Below, in pieces: positions 1-7,825 of a DNA stretch of 9,439 nt. Position 1 is the stretch's first letter. Every line of letters starts with the position of its first letter. A program made the translations under genes and the position numbers. Source of the stretch: Leptospiraceae bacterium UBA2033 (GTDB taxonomy: Bacteria > Spirochaetota > Leptospiria > Leptospirales > Leptospiraceae); assembly GCA_002333425.1 (NCBI GenBank), contig DDBL01000242.1:41994-51432 (forward strand), given 5' to 3'. The notes under the pieces were generated by a model. It did no database searches and was not told where the DNA came from. It saw nothing but the letters and a program-made list of their open reading frames with translations.

Positions 1-987
1 GCTCTTATGAATTCCAAATTAGAGTTGGAAAGTAAAATCGGAGAGGGTAGTCGATTTTATTTTAACTTGAGTGCAATTGTTGAGGAAGGTGAAGTTCCTA
101 TTTACGATGGACTTAAAAGTATTAATAATGTATTGATTGTAGATGATAATCAGACCAACAGAATTATTTTGCAGGAAATGTTGCAACTAAAAGAAATAAA
201 CTCAGATATTGCGCTTAACGGTTTAGATGCACTAGAAAAAATTCAAAGTAATAACTATGACGTTATTATAATGGATTATCATATGCCCAGCATGGATGGA
301 ATTGATGTTATTCGTCAAATTAGAAAAACATATTCTGCAGATAGTAGTAGGCAACCAATCTTATTGTTACATAGCTCTTCCGATGATGAAAAATTACATA
401 AAGTTTGTAAAGAGCTGGATGTTCAGTTAAAAATTTTAAAACCCATTAAGATAAATGATTTATTCATGGCTCTAAATCGTGTCAAAATCGTCAAAGCTGA
501 TTTGACCAAATCCACTACTGAGATTTCAATAAAACAATCTGAAATAAATCCACTAGGCGGTTCCAAAGAAAGTTTAGAATCATCGGCTAATTTCTCTTCC
601 GTTAAAGTTCTAATAGTCGATGATGATGAGATTAATCTCTATTTAGCTAAAAGTTTAATTAATCAAATTTTACCTGGAGTAAATATTTTAGAAGCGGCTA
701 ATGGAATACAAGCAGTAGAAATATTTAAAAAGGCAAATCCAAATATTATTTTTATGGATGTACAGATGCCTGAGATGAATGGTTATGAAGCAACAATTGA
801 AATACGGAATTTTGAAATTGATTCGAGAACTCCAATCATTGCATTGACAGCAGGAGTTGGTAAGGGAGATAGTTCTCTTTGTTTAGAGGCGGGTATGGAT
901 GACTATGCAAGTAAACCAATTAAAAAAGTTTTACTTGAGAATATATTAAAAAAATGGCTTCCAGTGTATGTTCAGAATAATACCTAA
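1..987 (+). CDS. Hybrid sensor histidine kinase, C-terminal part (HATPase end, REC, REC); 5' end outside window
   Basis: The reading frame is open from base 1, so the ATG at base 7 is an internal methionine and the gene begins upstream. Counting that Met as residue 1, residues 1-22 are the last strand of a HATPase_c domain (LELESKIGEGSRFYFNL, the usual end of a kinase core). Two receiver domains follow. REC1 is at about 41-160, with acidic pair D46/D47, phosphoacceptor D90 in IIMDYHMP, a Ser at 123 in the switch position and K145 before Pro. REC2 is at about 199-320, with D205/D206, acceptor D251 in FMDVQMPEMNG, T281 and K303. A low-complexity linker (about 165-197) joins them. There is no HPt domain after REC2, so the relay must continue on another protein or REC2 acts as a phosphate sink. 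REC2 is strikingly similar at DNA level to the REC of the next gene. The sensor and HisKA parts cannot be seen. Confidence 0.93.
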   Translation, partial: ALMNSKLELESKIGEGSRFYFNLSAIVEEGEVPIYDGLKSINNVLIVDDNQTNRIILQEMLQLKEINSDIALNGLDALEKIQSNNYDVIIMDYHMPSMDGIDVIRQIRKTYSADSSRQPILLLHSSSDDEKLHKVCKELDVQLKILKPIKINDLFMALNRVKIVKADLTKSTTEISIKQSEINPLGGSKESLESSANFSSVKVLIVDDDEINLYLAKSLINQILPGVNILEAANGIQAVEIFKKANPNIIFMDVQMPEMNGYEATIEIRNFEIDSRTPIIALTAGVGKGDSSLCLEAGMDDYASKPIKKVLLENILKKWLPVYVQNNT

Positions 988-1014
988 TACCCTGAAGTAG
1001 AAAGTATTCAAAAT

Positions 1015-3558
1015 ATGAAAGCCAAGGTATTAGAGTTATTAACTAAGATTGTTTCCCTGGGTGACACCCTAACCGACACAACAAAACAAAAATTACAACA
1101 TCGGTTTCTCGTTTTAATGGCAATCCTGATGAGTTTTGGCGGAATCATATGGGGAGCTATCTGTGTTGTTTTTGATTTGGTCTATATATCTTTAATACCT
1201 TTTGGATACACTATATTATCCGCATTAAACTTATTTTCCTTTTATAGACGAAAGAATTTTCAAGCGACTAGAAATTTTCAATTAGCCATTAGCCTCTTAC
1301 TTCCATTTTTTCTTCAATGGGCACTGGGGGGATTTGTTTTAAGTGGTGCTGTAATGTTATGGGCTACACTTGCCATTATAGGATCTCTAACGTTTGGCGA
1401 TAAACGTTCCAGTATAGAGTGGTTAATCATTTATATACTCATGACAATTCTTTCTGGTTTCATCGAATTTGTTATGTACAGCCAACAAGTTAGTATTGTA
1501 ATACGATGGACATCGGTTATATTTTTTGTTATTAATATAGTAATTGTTTCTTCTATTGTATTCGGGTTAACTATTTACTTACAAAACCAACAAGAAATAG
1601 CAAATCGACAAATTGAAGAGACTGATTTATTTCTAAGAGAAGTAATGAGTAATACGGATGAAGCAATTATGGTATTTACTTCTGTTCGATATAATTTAGA
1701 AATTGTGGATTTTAAATGGATATATACAAATAAGTCGGGTGAAATTTTTTTGAAGAAGTCACATGATAGTTTATTAGGAAAGTCTTTATTGGGAGAAATG
1801 CCTATTAACCGCGACTTAGGACTTTTTGAAAAATACAAAGAAGTAGTGGAAACTGGAAATCCACTTAAAATTGATCAGGAATTTCAATTTGAAAGTTTTA
1901 AAATATGGTTACATATTTCTGCTGTCAAATTCAATGATGGATTTATTGTCACATTTTCTGATATAACTAAAAATAAAAAAAATGAAATCGCAATTGTGGA
2001 GAACTCCGAGCGGCTAAAGACAATCACGCAAAATGCCCCAGATACAATTATTGAATTAAATCAAGACGGGGAAATTTTATTTATAAATAGACTTTTTCCT
2101 GATCATAATGTAAAAAATGTAATTGGACAGAGTTATGTGAATTGGATTCCACTCGATCAACAAAAAATTTTAATAGATTGTTTGGAGACAGTTTTTAGCA
2201 AAGGAGAGTTACAGAATTACGAAATTTATGAACTGGGACGAGGTGGTGAAATTAGATGGTATTCTTCCAATTTATCACCTGTCAAAGTGAATGGAATTGT
2301 AAAAAGTGCAATTTTAGTAGCACGTGATATTACAGAAAAAAAAATAATCGAACAACAACTCATAAGTGCGCGTGAACAAGCAGAAGCGGGTAATCGTGCT
2401 AAGTCGGAGTTTTTGGCGAGTATGAGTCACGAAATTCGTACTCCTTTGAATGGGATAATTGGATTTACTGATTTGCTTATGAAAACTGAACTAAATAAAA
2501 TGCAAACTGAGTATATGAATATAGTTAATATTTCTGCAAATTCTTTACTTGATTTGCTCAATGATATTCTTGATTTTTCAAAAATAGAAGCAGGTAAGTT
2601 AGATCTAAATATAGAGAAAGTAGATATATTTGAATTAGTGGAACAAACATCTGATATTATAAAATATAAAGCCCAAGAAAGAAAAATAAATATTATTCTT
2701 AATATTTCAGATAAAATTCCAAAGTTTATTTTTGTTGATCCAGTTCGTTTAAGGCAAATATTGATTAACCTTTTAGGAAATTCTGTAAAGTTTACTAAAA
2801 AAGGAGAAATCGAAATGAAAGTGGATGTATTTAAGATAGATGAATTAAACAAAATGATTGATCTTAATTTTTCGGTAAGAGACACTGGAATTGGAATTTC
2901 AAAAGAAAATATGAAAAAAATATTTGAAGCATTTTCTCAGGAAGATGCTTCTACGTCTAGAAGATATGGCGGAACTGGATTGGGGCTTGCAATATCAAAT
3001 CGCTTACTTTCGTTAATGGAAACAAAACTAGAAGTTGAAAGTGAATTTGGAAAAGGGAGTACGTTTTTCTTCAAACTTACAAATTTAAAATTTCTAAAAC
3101 AGGATAAACTTGATAATTCGACGAATGTTTCGACAGACGAAGATATAACGAAATTAGAAAATACCTACATTGATCAAAGAAGTAAGATAATTTTAATTGT
3201 AGATGATGTTGATATAAATTTAAAGTTAGCCAAAAATATGATCAGACAAATTTTCCCAAATGGAATAATTGTTCTAGCGGCTAATGGCATACAAGCAGTG
3301 GAAGAGTTTAAAAAACAAAAGCCTGATATTATTTTTATGGATATACAAATGACTGAGATGAATGGATTTGAAGCAACAATCGAAATCCGTAAATTAGAAA
3401 AAGATAAACGAACCCCTATCATTGCACTTACTGCGGGCACTGTGAAAGAAGAAGTAGAGAAATGTTTTCAAGCAGGAATGGATGATTACGTAAGTAAACC
3501 CATTATCAAAAAAAGATTTGAAGAAATATTACAAAAATGGGTAAAAGGAAAAATATGA
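1015..3558 (+). CDS. Membrane-bound hybrid sensor histidine kinase (6TM-PAS-PAS-HisKA-HATPase-REC)
   Basis: Complete protein of 847 residues, 27 bp after the previous stop. Six hydrophobic helices are visible at about 31-53, 57-76, 88-106, 109-127, 134-153 and 166-189, followed by a coiled-coil-like stretch into two PAS-type regions (about 203-320, divergent; about 328-445, ending in the typical ARDITEKK). The HisKA domain holds the phospho-accepting H472 in SHEIRTPLNG. The ATPase core has the N-box (N585, N589), G1 (DTGIGIS, 623-629), F-box (about 637-640) and G2 (GGTGLGL, 652-658), so the kinase looks active. The C-terminal receiver (about 724-842) has D730/D731, acceptor D776, T806 and K828, but the normally conserved Pro after the DxxM motif is Thr780. 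No HPt domain is present. The six-helix region resembles one I recall in front of bacterial adenylate cyclases, so it may be a shared sensory module; its ligand is unknown. No strong Shine-Dalgarno is seen before the ATG. The stop overlaps the next start, so the HD-GYP regulator is the likely partner. Confidence 0.93.
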   Translation: MKAKVLELLTKIVSLGDTLTDTTKQKLQHRFLVLMAILMSFGGIIWGAICVVFDLVYISLIPFGYTILSALNLFSFYRRKNFQATRNFQLAISLLLPFFLQWALGGFVLSGAVMLWATLAIIGSLTFGDKRSSIEWLIIYILMTILSGFIEFVMYSQQVSIVIRWTSVIFFVINIVIVSSIVFGLTIYLQNQQEIANRQIEETDLFLREVMSNTDEAIMVFTSVRYNLEIVDFKWIYTNKSGEIFLKKSHDSLLGKSLLGEMPINRDLGLFEKYKEVVETGNPLKIDQEFQFESFKIWLHISAVKFNDGFIVTFSDITKNKKNEIAIVENSERLKTITQNAPDTIIELNQDGEILFINRLFPDHNVKNVIGQSYVNWIPLDQQKILIDCLETVFSKGELQNYEIYELGRGGEIRWYSSNLSPVKVNGIVKSAILVARDITEKKIIEQQLISAREQAEAGNRAKSEFLASMSHEIRTPLNGIIGFTDLLMKTELNKMQTEYMNIVNISANSLLDLLNDILDFSKIEAGKLDLNIEKVDIFELVEQTSDIIKYKAQERKINIILNISDKIPKFIFVDPVRLRQILINLLGNSVKFTKKGEIEMKVDVFKIDELNKMIDLNFSVRDTGIGISKENMKKIFEAFSQEDASTSRRYGGTGLGLAISNRLLSLMETKLEVESEFGKGSTFFFKLTNLKFLKQDKLDNSTNVSTDEDITKLENTYIDQRSKIILIVDDVDINLKLAKNMIRQIFPNGIIVLAANGIQAVEEFKKQKPDIIFMDIQMTEMNGFEATIEIRKLEKDKRTPIIALTAGTVKEEVEKCFQAGMDDYVSKPIIKKRFEEILQKWVKGKI
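3546..3549 (+). promoter_or_regulatory. Ribosome binding site deciding the start of the HD-GYP regulator
   Basis: AGGA lies 5 nt before the ATG at 3555, inside the last codons of the kinase gene. An in-frame ATG at 3537 also exists, but it has no purine-rich stretch at the right distance and would lengthen the overlap to 22 bp. The 3555 start gives the classic ATGA stop-start overlap and a protein beginning just before the first receiver strand. Confidence 0.65.
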
Positions 3559-4544
3559 AGCATTATAATAGAAAAATCCTAATTGTAGATGATGATTCTA
3601 CTAATTTATTAATTTTAAATGAAACTTTAAAAGAAGGTTACGATCTTTTTTCAGCGACTAACGGGGCAAATGCAATCGAAACGGCTAATAGAATTTTGCC
3701 TGATTTAATTCTGTTGGATGTAATGATGCCTGATATTACTGGTTATGATGTATGTCAGATACTCAAGTCCAATCCAACTACTTCACATATCCCAATCATT
3801 TTTATTTCTGCAATGTCTGAGATAAATGATGAGGCATTCGGATTTTCAATTGGAGCTGTGGATTACATAGTGAAACCGATACGACCTGCAATTGTGCAAG
3901 CTAGAGTTAAAACTCATTTATCACTCGTGCGGATGGATGAACTTAAACAAACCAGATTACAAATTATTCAGAGTTTGGGTTATGCTGCTGAATACAAAGA
4001 TAATGAAACAGGTCGACACGTAATTCGTATGAGTCACTACTCAAAGATTTTAGCAGAAGCGATAGGTTATAGTCCAGATGTAGTGGATGAAATTTTTCTA
4101 GCAGCACCAATGCATGATATTGGTAAAATTGGAATTCCTGATAACATTTTAAAAAAGCAAGGCAAACTAGATTCAGAAGAATGGGAAATGATGAAGAAAC
4201 ATCCTTTGATTGGTGCTGAAATAATTGGAGAACATACAAATGGACTTCTTGGATTAGCGAGGAAAATATCCATTAGCCATCATGAAAAATGGGATGGAAG
4301 TGGTTATCCATACGGATTAAAAAAAAATGAAATATATCCAGAGGGAAGAATCATCGCCATTGCAGATGTTTTTGATGCGTTAACTACTGAGAGACCTTAT
4401 AAAAAAGCTTGGACGGTCGAAGACGCTTGTCAGTATTTAATAGAACAATCAGGTTCCCATTTTGATCCAGAATTTGTTCCTTTATTTTTAAATCGACTAA
4501 ATGATGTTTTAGAAGTGAAAGAAAAATGGAAAGAAACAAATTAA
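3555..4544 (+). CDS. Response regulator with REC and HD-GYP domains (RpfG-type cyclic-di-GMP phosphodiesterase)
   Basis: From the preferred ATG the protein has 329 residues. The receiver (about 6-122) has D12/D13, acceptor D55 in LLDVMMPD, S85 and K107. After a short helical linker comes the HD-GYP domain (about 140-320) with H155, the HD pair H187/D188 followed by GK (190-191), H216, the HHExxDGSGYP block (H242, H243, E244, D247-P252), D271 in IADVFDALT and RPYK (280-283). All signature residues of an active enzyme are therefore present. This family hydrolyses the second messenger cyclic-di-GMP to pGpG or GMP at a bi- or trinuclear metal centre in the cytoplasm, usually under control of receiver phosphorylation. 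The ATGA overlap with the upstream kinase gene points to translational coupling and a shared pathway. It is the only dedicated output protein in view, so the neighbouring kinases probably converge on it. An alternative start six codons upstream cannot be excluded. Confidence 0.94.
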   Translation: MKHYNRKILIVDDDSTNLLILNETLKEGYDLFSATNGANAIETANRILPDLILLDVMMPDITGYDVCQILKSNPTTSHIPIIFISAMSEINDEAFGFSIGAVDYIVKPIRPAIVQARVKTHLSLVRMDELKQTRLQIIQSLGYAAEYKDNETGRHVIRMSHYSKILAEAIGYSPDVVDEIFLAAPMHDIGKIGIPDNILKKQGKLDSEEWEMMKKHPLIGAEIIGEHTNGLLGLARKISISHHEKWDGSGYPYGLKKNEIYPEGRIIAIADVFDALTTERPYKKAWTVEDACQYLIEQSGSHFDPEFVPLFLNRLNDVLEVKEKWKETN

Positions 4545-4576
4545 GTTTTAAAAAATACAATTTAGGCAAATAATAA

Positions 4577-7500
4577 ATGAAGCATTTAGAAAAGGTATCC
4601 CTTTTTATGAAAAATATGTGGCTAACAGTGAGTTTGTCCGTTTTGCTTGCTATTGTGTTTGGCATTTATGTTTGGTCGGAAAAAGAAATTGATCGAGCTC
4701 ATGATTTGCGCAGAGAATCTTTACTCTTAGCCGTTGAATTAATTTCTTCTTCAGATTCACTGACTAGAATGGCCAGGACTTACGTAGTTACAGGTCAGCC
4801 GATTTACAAAAAGCACTTCCAAGTTATTCTAGATGTAAGAAACGGAAAAATGAGCCAATCAGAAAAAAGTGTGCAGCCAGATTGGACCCTTACAATGGAT
4901 GGACGCGCACTAGCGTATAACGATTGGAATAAAAAAATCTCATTCTTAGAAAGATTGGAAAGAAAAGGATTTTCACAAGAAGAGTTTCAAAAACTAGAAC
5001 AGGCTAAAAAATATTCTGATGCTTTAACAAATATAGAAATGGAAGCAATGAATTTAATTGAGTCTCCAAAAATTAAATTAGAGGTAAATCGATATAAGGC
5101 GATAGATTTACTTTATAATGAAAAATACATTCACTCTAAAAAAGAAATTATGAAACCTATTGATGAGTTTTATAATTTAGTTGATATTCGAACTCTCAAA
5201 ATAGTTGACTCATATAAGAATCTTGCGCTTGTGATGCGAATTACTTTTATCGTGTTAGGGATTTCACTTTTTATTCTATTAGCGTTTATGTATAAATCCT
5301 TGGAAAGACTTTTGGGGGGTTCTTTGGATGAAGTTTATAACCAAATCAAAATAATTGGTACCGGAGATTTTACATCCTTTATTTCCAATAATTATCAAGA
5401 AAATACTATTCTTAAATGGTTATCGGAAACTCAAATAAAGTTAAGGCAATATGATATTAACCGCAACATTACTCAGGAATTACTTCTATCTAAAGAAAAA
5501 TTTCTAATTACAATGGCAGATTCACTTCCTGGTATGGTTGCGTTTTGGACTAATGATTTACGTTGTTCGTTTGCTAATATTCAATTTCTAGAAATGTTTG
5601 GAAAAACAAAAGAGCAGGTTTATGGCACTCACATGATAGATCTTTTAGGTGAAAATCTATACTATCTGAATTTATCTTTTATTCAAAGAGCATTAAAAGG
5701 TGAGAAAGTTAATTTTGAAAGAACTCTTACTAAATACGATGGCAAACAAATATTTGCCTGGATTCATTATGCGCCGAACTTTGATACTGCTGGAAATGTT
5801 TCTGGATTTTTTGTTTTAGTTTCAGATATATCTGAAATAAAAATCATGGAACAATCATCGCGTAAACAGCAAGAGCGACTTGGGTATATACTTGATAACC
5901 TCATCACAGGAGCAGTCGAGATTAACTTAGAAGGAAAAATTATATACGCAAATAATGCAGCAGCAGAAATTTTGGGAATCGAACAAGATGAAATCACAAA
6001 AAGATATTTTAACAATCGTGTTTGGAAACAAATTGATGAGAAGGGCAACGATTATCCTCTGGAAAAATTACCTCTCTCTATTGCCATGACCGAGAAAAGA
6101 TCAGTCAGTAATATTAAACATGGAATAGTCGGAGAAAATGGGGAAGTGAAATGGTTATTAGTAAACGCAGCTCCTTTCTTAGATTCAAATAATAATTTAC
6201 TGGGAGCGGTTGCAAATTTCATAAATATAACAACCCAACATGAATATGAGAATATTCTAAAAAATGCAAAAGAAAATGCAGAAGCGGCTAATCGATCTAA
6301 GTCGGAGTTTCTAGCAAACATGAGTCATGAAATAAGAACACCTCTAAATGGAGTGATAGGATTTGGTGATTTGTTGCTTAATACAAGTTTAAATGAAACC
6401 CAAACAGGATATATGAATACTATTATCGACTCAGCCTATTCACTGTTAGATTTGATCAATGATATATTAGATTTTTCTAAGATAGAAGCAGGCAAGTTAG
6501 AGTTAAATATTGACAGAGTAAATTTACCTAAGTTGATTGAGAGATCACTAGGAATTGTGAGATTTCATAAAAAAATGGACTCACTTAATTTGCGAGTTAC
6601 TCTTCCTGAAAATATGCATGAGTATATTTGGACGGATGGAATTCGACTCAGGCAGATATTGATAAATTTATTGGGCAATGCAATCAAGTTTACGGAACGT
6701 GGCGAAGTTGAAATTAAACTGGAAATAGATGATTCTAAATCTGATATTGGAGAAACCTTATTTACTTTTTATATTAAAGATACTGGAATTGGAATTTCAA
6801 AGGAAAATCAAAAGAAAATATTTGAAGCATTTTCTCAAGCGGATTCTTCTATTACCCGCAAATATGGAGGTACTGGATTAGGACTTGCAATAGCGAATTC
6901 ATTACTTTCTATGATGGGAACTGAATTGAATCTTGTGAGTGAAGAAGGAAAAGGTAGTGATTTTTATTTTACGTTAAAAGCTAAATCAGAAAAAGCGTCT
7001 AATGGTGAGTTGGCGGAGGAGATTATTGAATTAAGTCAAGATAAAACTGACACATACAATCTATTCGATTCTAGTCATAATATTCTAATAGTTGAGGATA
7101 ATCCAGTTAATATGCTATTAGCAAAAACTATACTAAAAAAAGAATTACCGAATTGTAATGTAATAGAAGCGGTTAATGGAAATGAAGCGGTAAAAGAGTT
7201 TACTAAAAATAAGATAGATATTATTTTTATGGACATCCAAATGCCTGAATTGGATGGTTATGATGCTACAATGTTAATCAGAAAAATGGAGACAGGTAAA
7301 CGTGTTCCAATTATTGCATTAACTGCCGGAATTTTGAAAGGAGAACAAACTAAGTGTTTAGAAATTGGAATGGATGATTATATTCCCAAACCAGTTGTTA
7401 AAAATTCTATTAAAAAGGTTCTCCATAATTGGTTATTTAAGAATGATTTAAAGGAAAATAGTAAATTGGAAAATGAAGTGGAAGTTATAAAAAAACATTT

Positions 7501-7807
7501 TGATATAGAGCAATTAAAACAAAGAGTCGATGGAGATGAGGAAGTTACTCAGACATTACTCTCGATGGGAAAAGAAAATTTAAAAAATTCTCTATTAGAT
7601 TTGAATCTAAATTATGAATCAAAAAATCTAAATCAAATTAAAAAAATAGCGCATCAAATAAAAGGATCAGCATTGAATTTATGTTTTGACCTATTAGCAT
7701 TATTAGCCTTAAAACTGGAAAGTGTAGAAGATTTCAATGAGATTGAAACTTCACGTCTACTAAAAGACATAGAATCAGAAATTGAATATTTATATTTAAA
7801 AATTTGA
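4577..7807 (+). CDS. Hybrid sensor histidine kinase with C-terminal HPt (periplasmic sensor-HAMP-PAS-PAS-HisKA-HATPase-REC-HPt)
   Basis: Complete protein of 1076 residues. Membrane helices at about 15-33 and 219-238 flank a helical extracytoplasmic region with a recurrent sensor signature (SLTRMARTYVVTG, ILDVRNGK, GFSQEEF). A HAMP-like segment follows (LLGGSLDEV to IGTGDFT, about 240-290), then PAS1 (about 306-422) and PAS2 (about 434-561). HisKA carries H584 in SHEIRTPLNG. The ATPase has N697/N701, G1 DTGIGIS (735-741) and G2 GGTGLGL (764-770). The receiver (about 834-952) has E840/D841, acceptor D886 in FMDIQMPELDG, T916 and K938. The HPt domain (about 970-1076) has H1026 in AHQIKGSALN. All parts of an ArcB/BarA-like internal phosphorelay are therefore intact, and it is the only protein here with an HPt. 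Its ATG lies 32 bp after the HD-GYP regulator with a weak AGG 10 nt upstream; an ATG at 4607 just before the first helix is a less likely start. The kinase core is very similar to that of the 847-residue kinase, which suggests a duplicate with a swapped sensor. Confidence 0.94.
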   Translation: MKHLEKVSLFMKNMWLTVSLSVLLAIVFGIYVWSEKEIDRAHDLRRESLLLAVELISSSDSLTRMARTYVVTGQPIYKKHFQVILDVRNGKMSQSEKSVQPDWTLTMDGRALAYNDWNKKISFLERLERKGFSQEEFQKLEQAKKYSDALTNIEMEAMNLIESPKIKLEVNRYKAIDLLYNEKYIHSKKEIMKPIDEFYNLVDIRTLKIVDSYKNLALVMRITFIVLGISLFILLAFMYKSLERLLGGSLDEVYNQIKIIGTGDFTSFISNNYQENTILKWLSETQIKLRQYDINRNITQELLLSKEKFLITMADSLPGMVAFWTNDLRCSFANIQFLEMFGKTKEQVYGTHMIDLLGENLYYLNLSFIQRALKGEKVNFERTLTKYDGKQIFAWIHYAPNFDTAGNVSGFFVLVSDISEIKIMEQSSRKQQERLGYILDNLITGAVEINLEGKIIYANNAAAEILGIEQDEITKRYFNNRVWKQIDEKGNDYPLEKLPLSIAMTEKRSVSNIKHGIVGENGEVKWLLVNAAPFLDSNNNLLGAVANFINITTQHEYENILKNAKENAEAANRSKSEFLANMSHEIRTPLNGVIGFGDLLLNTSLNETQTGYMNTIIDSAYSLLDLINDILDFSKIEAGKLELNIDRVNLPKLIERSLGIVRFHKKMDSLNLRVTLPENMHEYIWTDGIRLRQILINLLGNAIKFTERGEVEIKLEIDDSKSDIGETLFTFYIKDTGIGISKENQKKIFEAFSQADSSITRKYGGTGLGLAIANSLLSMMGTELNLVSEEGKGSDFYFTLKAKSEKASNGELAEEIIELSQDKTDTYNLFDSSHNILIVEDNPVNMLLAKTILKKELPNCNVIEAVNGNEAVKEFTKNKIDIIFMDIQMPELDGYDATMLIRKMETGKRVPIIALTAGILKGEQTKCLEIGMDDYIPKPVVKNSIKKVLHNWLFKNDLKENSKLENEVEVIKKHFDIEQLKQRVDGDEEVTQTLLSMGKENLKNSLLDLNLNYESKNLNQIKKIAHQIKGSALNLCFDLLALLALKLESVEDFNEIETSRLLKDIESEIEYLYLKI

Positions 7808-7814
7808 AATTAAA

Positions 7815-7817
7815 AGG
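7815..7817 (+). promoter_or_regulatory. Ribosome binding site of msrA
   Basis: AGG (within AAAAGG) lies 8 nt before the ATG at 7826 but only 2 nt before an in-frame GTG at 7820. Spacing favours the ATG. The GTG start would add an Arg to the otherwise uncharged front of the signal peptide, so it stays possible. Confidence 0.5.
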
Positions 7818-7825
7818 TCGTGCGT

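Noticed and set aside
982..1009. AATAC/GTATT inverted repeat between the first two kinase genes
   Set aside because: A five-base AT-rich stem with a long loop is expected by chance here and has no T-tract.
2427..2885. Reverse-strand open frame of 152 codons opposite the kinase core
   Set aside because: It mirrors the HisKA/HATPase coding region and yields a Ser/Ile/Phe-rich translation typical of antisense shadows in AT-rich genes. The same holds for the other reverse frames in the window.
3537..3554. Earlier ATG for the HD-GYP regulator
   Set aside because: It lacks a Shine-Dalgarno at suitable distance and adds only a lysine-rich stub before the receiver. The ATG at 3555 with AGGA and the ATGA overlap fits better.
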